DNA of 14,695 bases. Origin: Desulfarculus sp. Lineage in GTDB: Bacteria; Desulfobacterota; Desulfarculia; Desulfarculales; Desulfarculaceae. The stretch covers positions 1 to 14,695 of the forward strand of contig JAIUYB010000010.1 of NCBI GenBank assembly GCA_020216625.1. Reading direction: 5' to 3'. Below, one piece after another: positions 14,106 through 14,695 of the stretch (its first letter is position 1; each line of letters starts with the position of its first letter). The translations under genes and the position numbers were made by a program. Under the pieces are notes generated by a model. That model did no database searches. It was not told where the DNA came from and saw only the letters and a list, made by a program, of their open reading frames with translations.

Positions 14106-14695
14106 TTGCCGGTCGACCCCAATCACTTCGTACGCCTGGCCGACCAGGTCTGCCTGCGCCGGCTGGAACAGCCTTGTCTCTACGACCGCCGGGCCGACGA
14201 GCTCTACGAACTGAGTCCCGAGGCCTGGTCCGCCCTGGCCGAGTGCCGGGGGCAGATCAGCCTGGCCCAGGCCGGCCTGGACCCCGAATTCCAGGAATAC
14301 TGCTTGGCCGAAGGGCTCCTGGAACTCAGCCCCGCGCCCCGGCCGCGCCCCCTGCCCCTGGGCCCGGGCCCGATTCCCTCGTTGCGCTATCTGGAGTTGC
14401 AGGTCACCTGGCGCTGCAATCTGGCCTGCGCCCACTGCTACCTGGGACCGGCCCGGGGGGTGGATCTGCCGGTGCCGGTGATCGCGGCGGTGTTGCGCGA
14501 GTTCGAGGCCATGAACGGCCTGCGCCTTCTGATCAGCGGCGGCGAGCCTCTGCTGCACCCTCGATGGCCCCAGGTCAACGCCCTGCTCTCCGCCCTGCCG
14601 GTGCGGCGGGTGTTGCTGAGCAATGGCCTGCTTCTGGACGACCAGCGCCTGGCCGAGCTCCATTGCGACGAGGTGCAGATCAGTCTGGACGGGCT
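14106..14695 (+). CDS. Radical SAM peptide maturase with N-terminal RRE (partial, runs off window)
   Basis: The first 196 residues are present. Start is the TTG at 14106, with GGAG 9 bases upstream and only 3 bases after the previous stop; no ATG or GTG gives a longer domain. Residues about 8-80 (including LEQPCLYDRRADELYELSPEAW) look like a PqqD-type RiPP recognition element that would bind a leader peptide. The radical SAM domain starts near 95 with the cluster motif C104-x3-C108-x2-C111 (WRCNLACAHCYLG). It continues with the SAM-binding SGGEP (145-148) and the strand VQISLDG at the edge. Any C-terminal SPASM or auxiliary cluster lies outside the window. RRE fused to radical SAM is typical of RiPP maturases that build thioether, C-C or similar links. 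The reaction here is unknown. Its likely substrate is the 20-residue peptide upstream. Confidence 0.88.
   Translation, partial: MPVDPNHFVRLADQVCLRRLEQPCLYDRRADELYELSPEAWSALAECRGQISLAQAGLDPEFQEYCLAEGLLELSPAPRPRPLPLGPGPIPSLRYLELQVTWRCNLACAHCYLGPARGVDLPVPVIAAVLREFEAMNGLRLLISGGEPLLHPRWPQVNALLSALPVRRVLLSNGLLLDDQRLAELHCDEVQISLDG

Overview
The window is about 14.7 kb of GC-rich bacterial DNA. The gene set points to an anaerobic Desulfobacterota (delta-proteobacterial) chromosome, possibly near Desulfarculales. That lineage is an inference: no rRNA or other marker gene is present. The set is a sigma-54 two-component pair, a compact V-type ATPase without subunit F, a cytidylate-kinase-like protein and a radical SAM peptide-maturase locus.

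Layout. 1-431: non-coding, with a sigma-54 type promoter and an upstream inverted repeat. 432-1838 (+): NtrC-class response regulator. 1835-11886 (-): a run of nine genes on one strand. In transcription order these are V-ATPase subunits E, C-like (DUF2764), A, B, D, I and K, then a cytidylate-kinase-like protein, then a membrane sensor histidine kinase. The kinase's stop codon overlaps the stop of the convergent regulator. 11887-12603: a 0.7 kb divergent regulatory region. 12604-12930 (+): small conserved-looking protein of unknown function. 13003-13335 (-): small Ala/Gly/Ser/Leu-rich protein of unknown function. 13336-13650: divergent promoter region. 13651-14695 (+): a probable RiPP locus that runs off the window. 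It has a 20-residue peptide with a C-terminal CKCKSSC, a strong hairpin terminator, a 107-residue eight-cysteine protein, and a radical SAM enzyme with an N-terminal PqqD-like (RRE) domain.

Two things stand out. First, an inverted repeat of form TTGCR-N3-TGCAA recurs upstream of three sigma-54 type (-24/-12) promoter candidates. These lie before the response regulator gene, before the V-ATPase operon and before the small gene at 12604. At the two promoters with clear site pairs, the sites are 32-33 bp apart and 118-159 bp from the -24 GG. This fits upstream activating sites for a sigma-54 activator, most simply the regulator encoded here. It predicts an autoregulated circuit controlling an ion-pumping ATPase, with the sensor kinase encoded at the end of the operon. 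Second, the tiny Cys peptide with its Cys-rich partner and RRE-radical SAM enzyme looks like a small peptide-modification system whose family I cannot name with confidence. A Cys-responsive leader-peptide attenuator is the main alternative reading.

The ATPase rotor subunit keeps the residues that bind Na+ in Enterococcus hirae NtpK, so sodium coupling is plausible.
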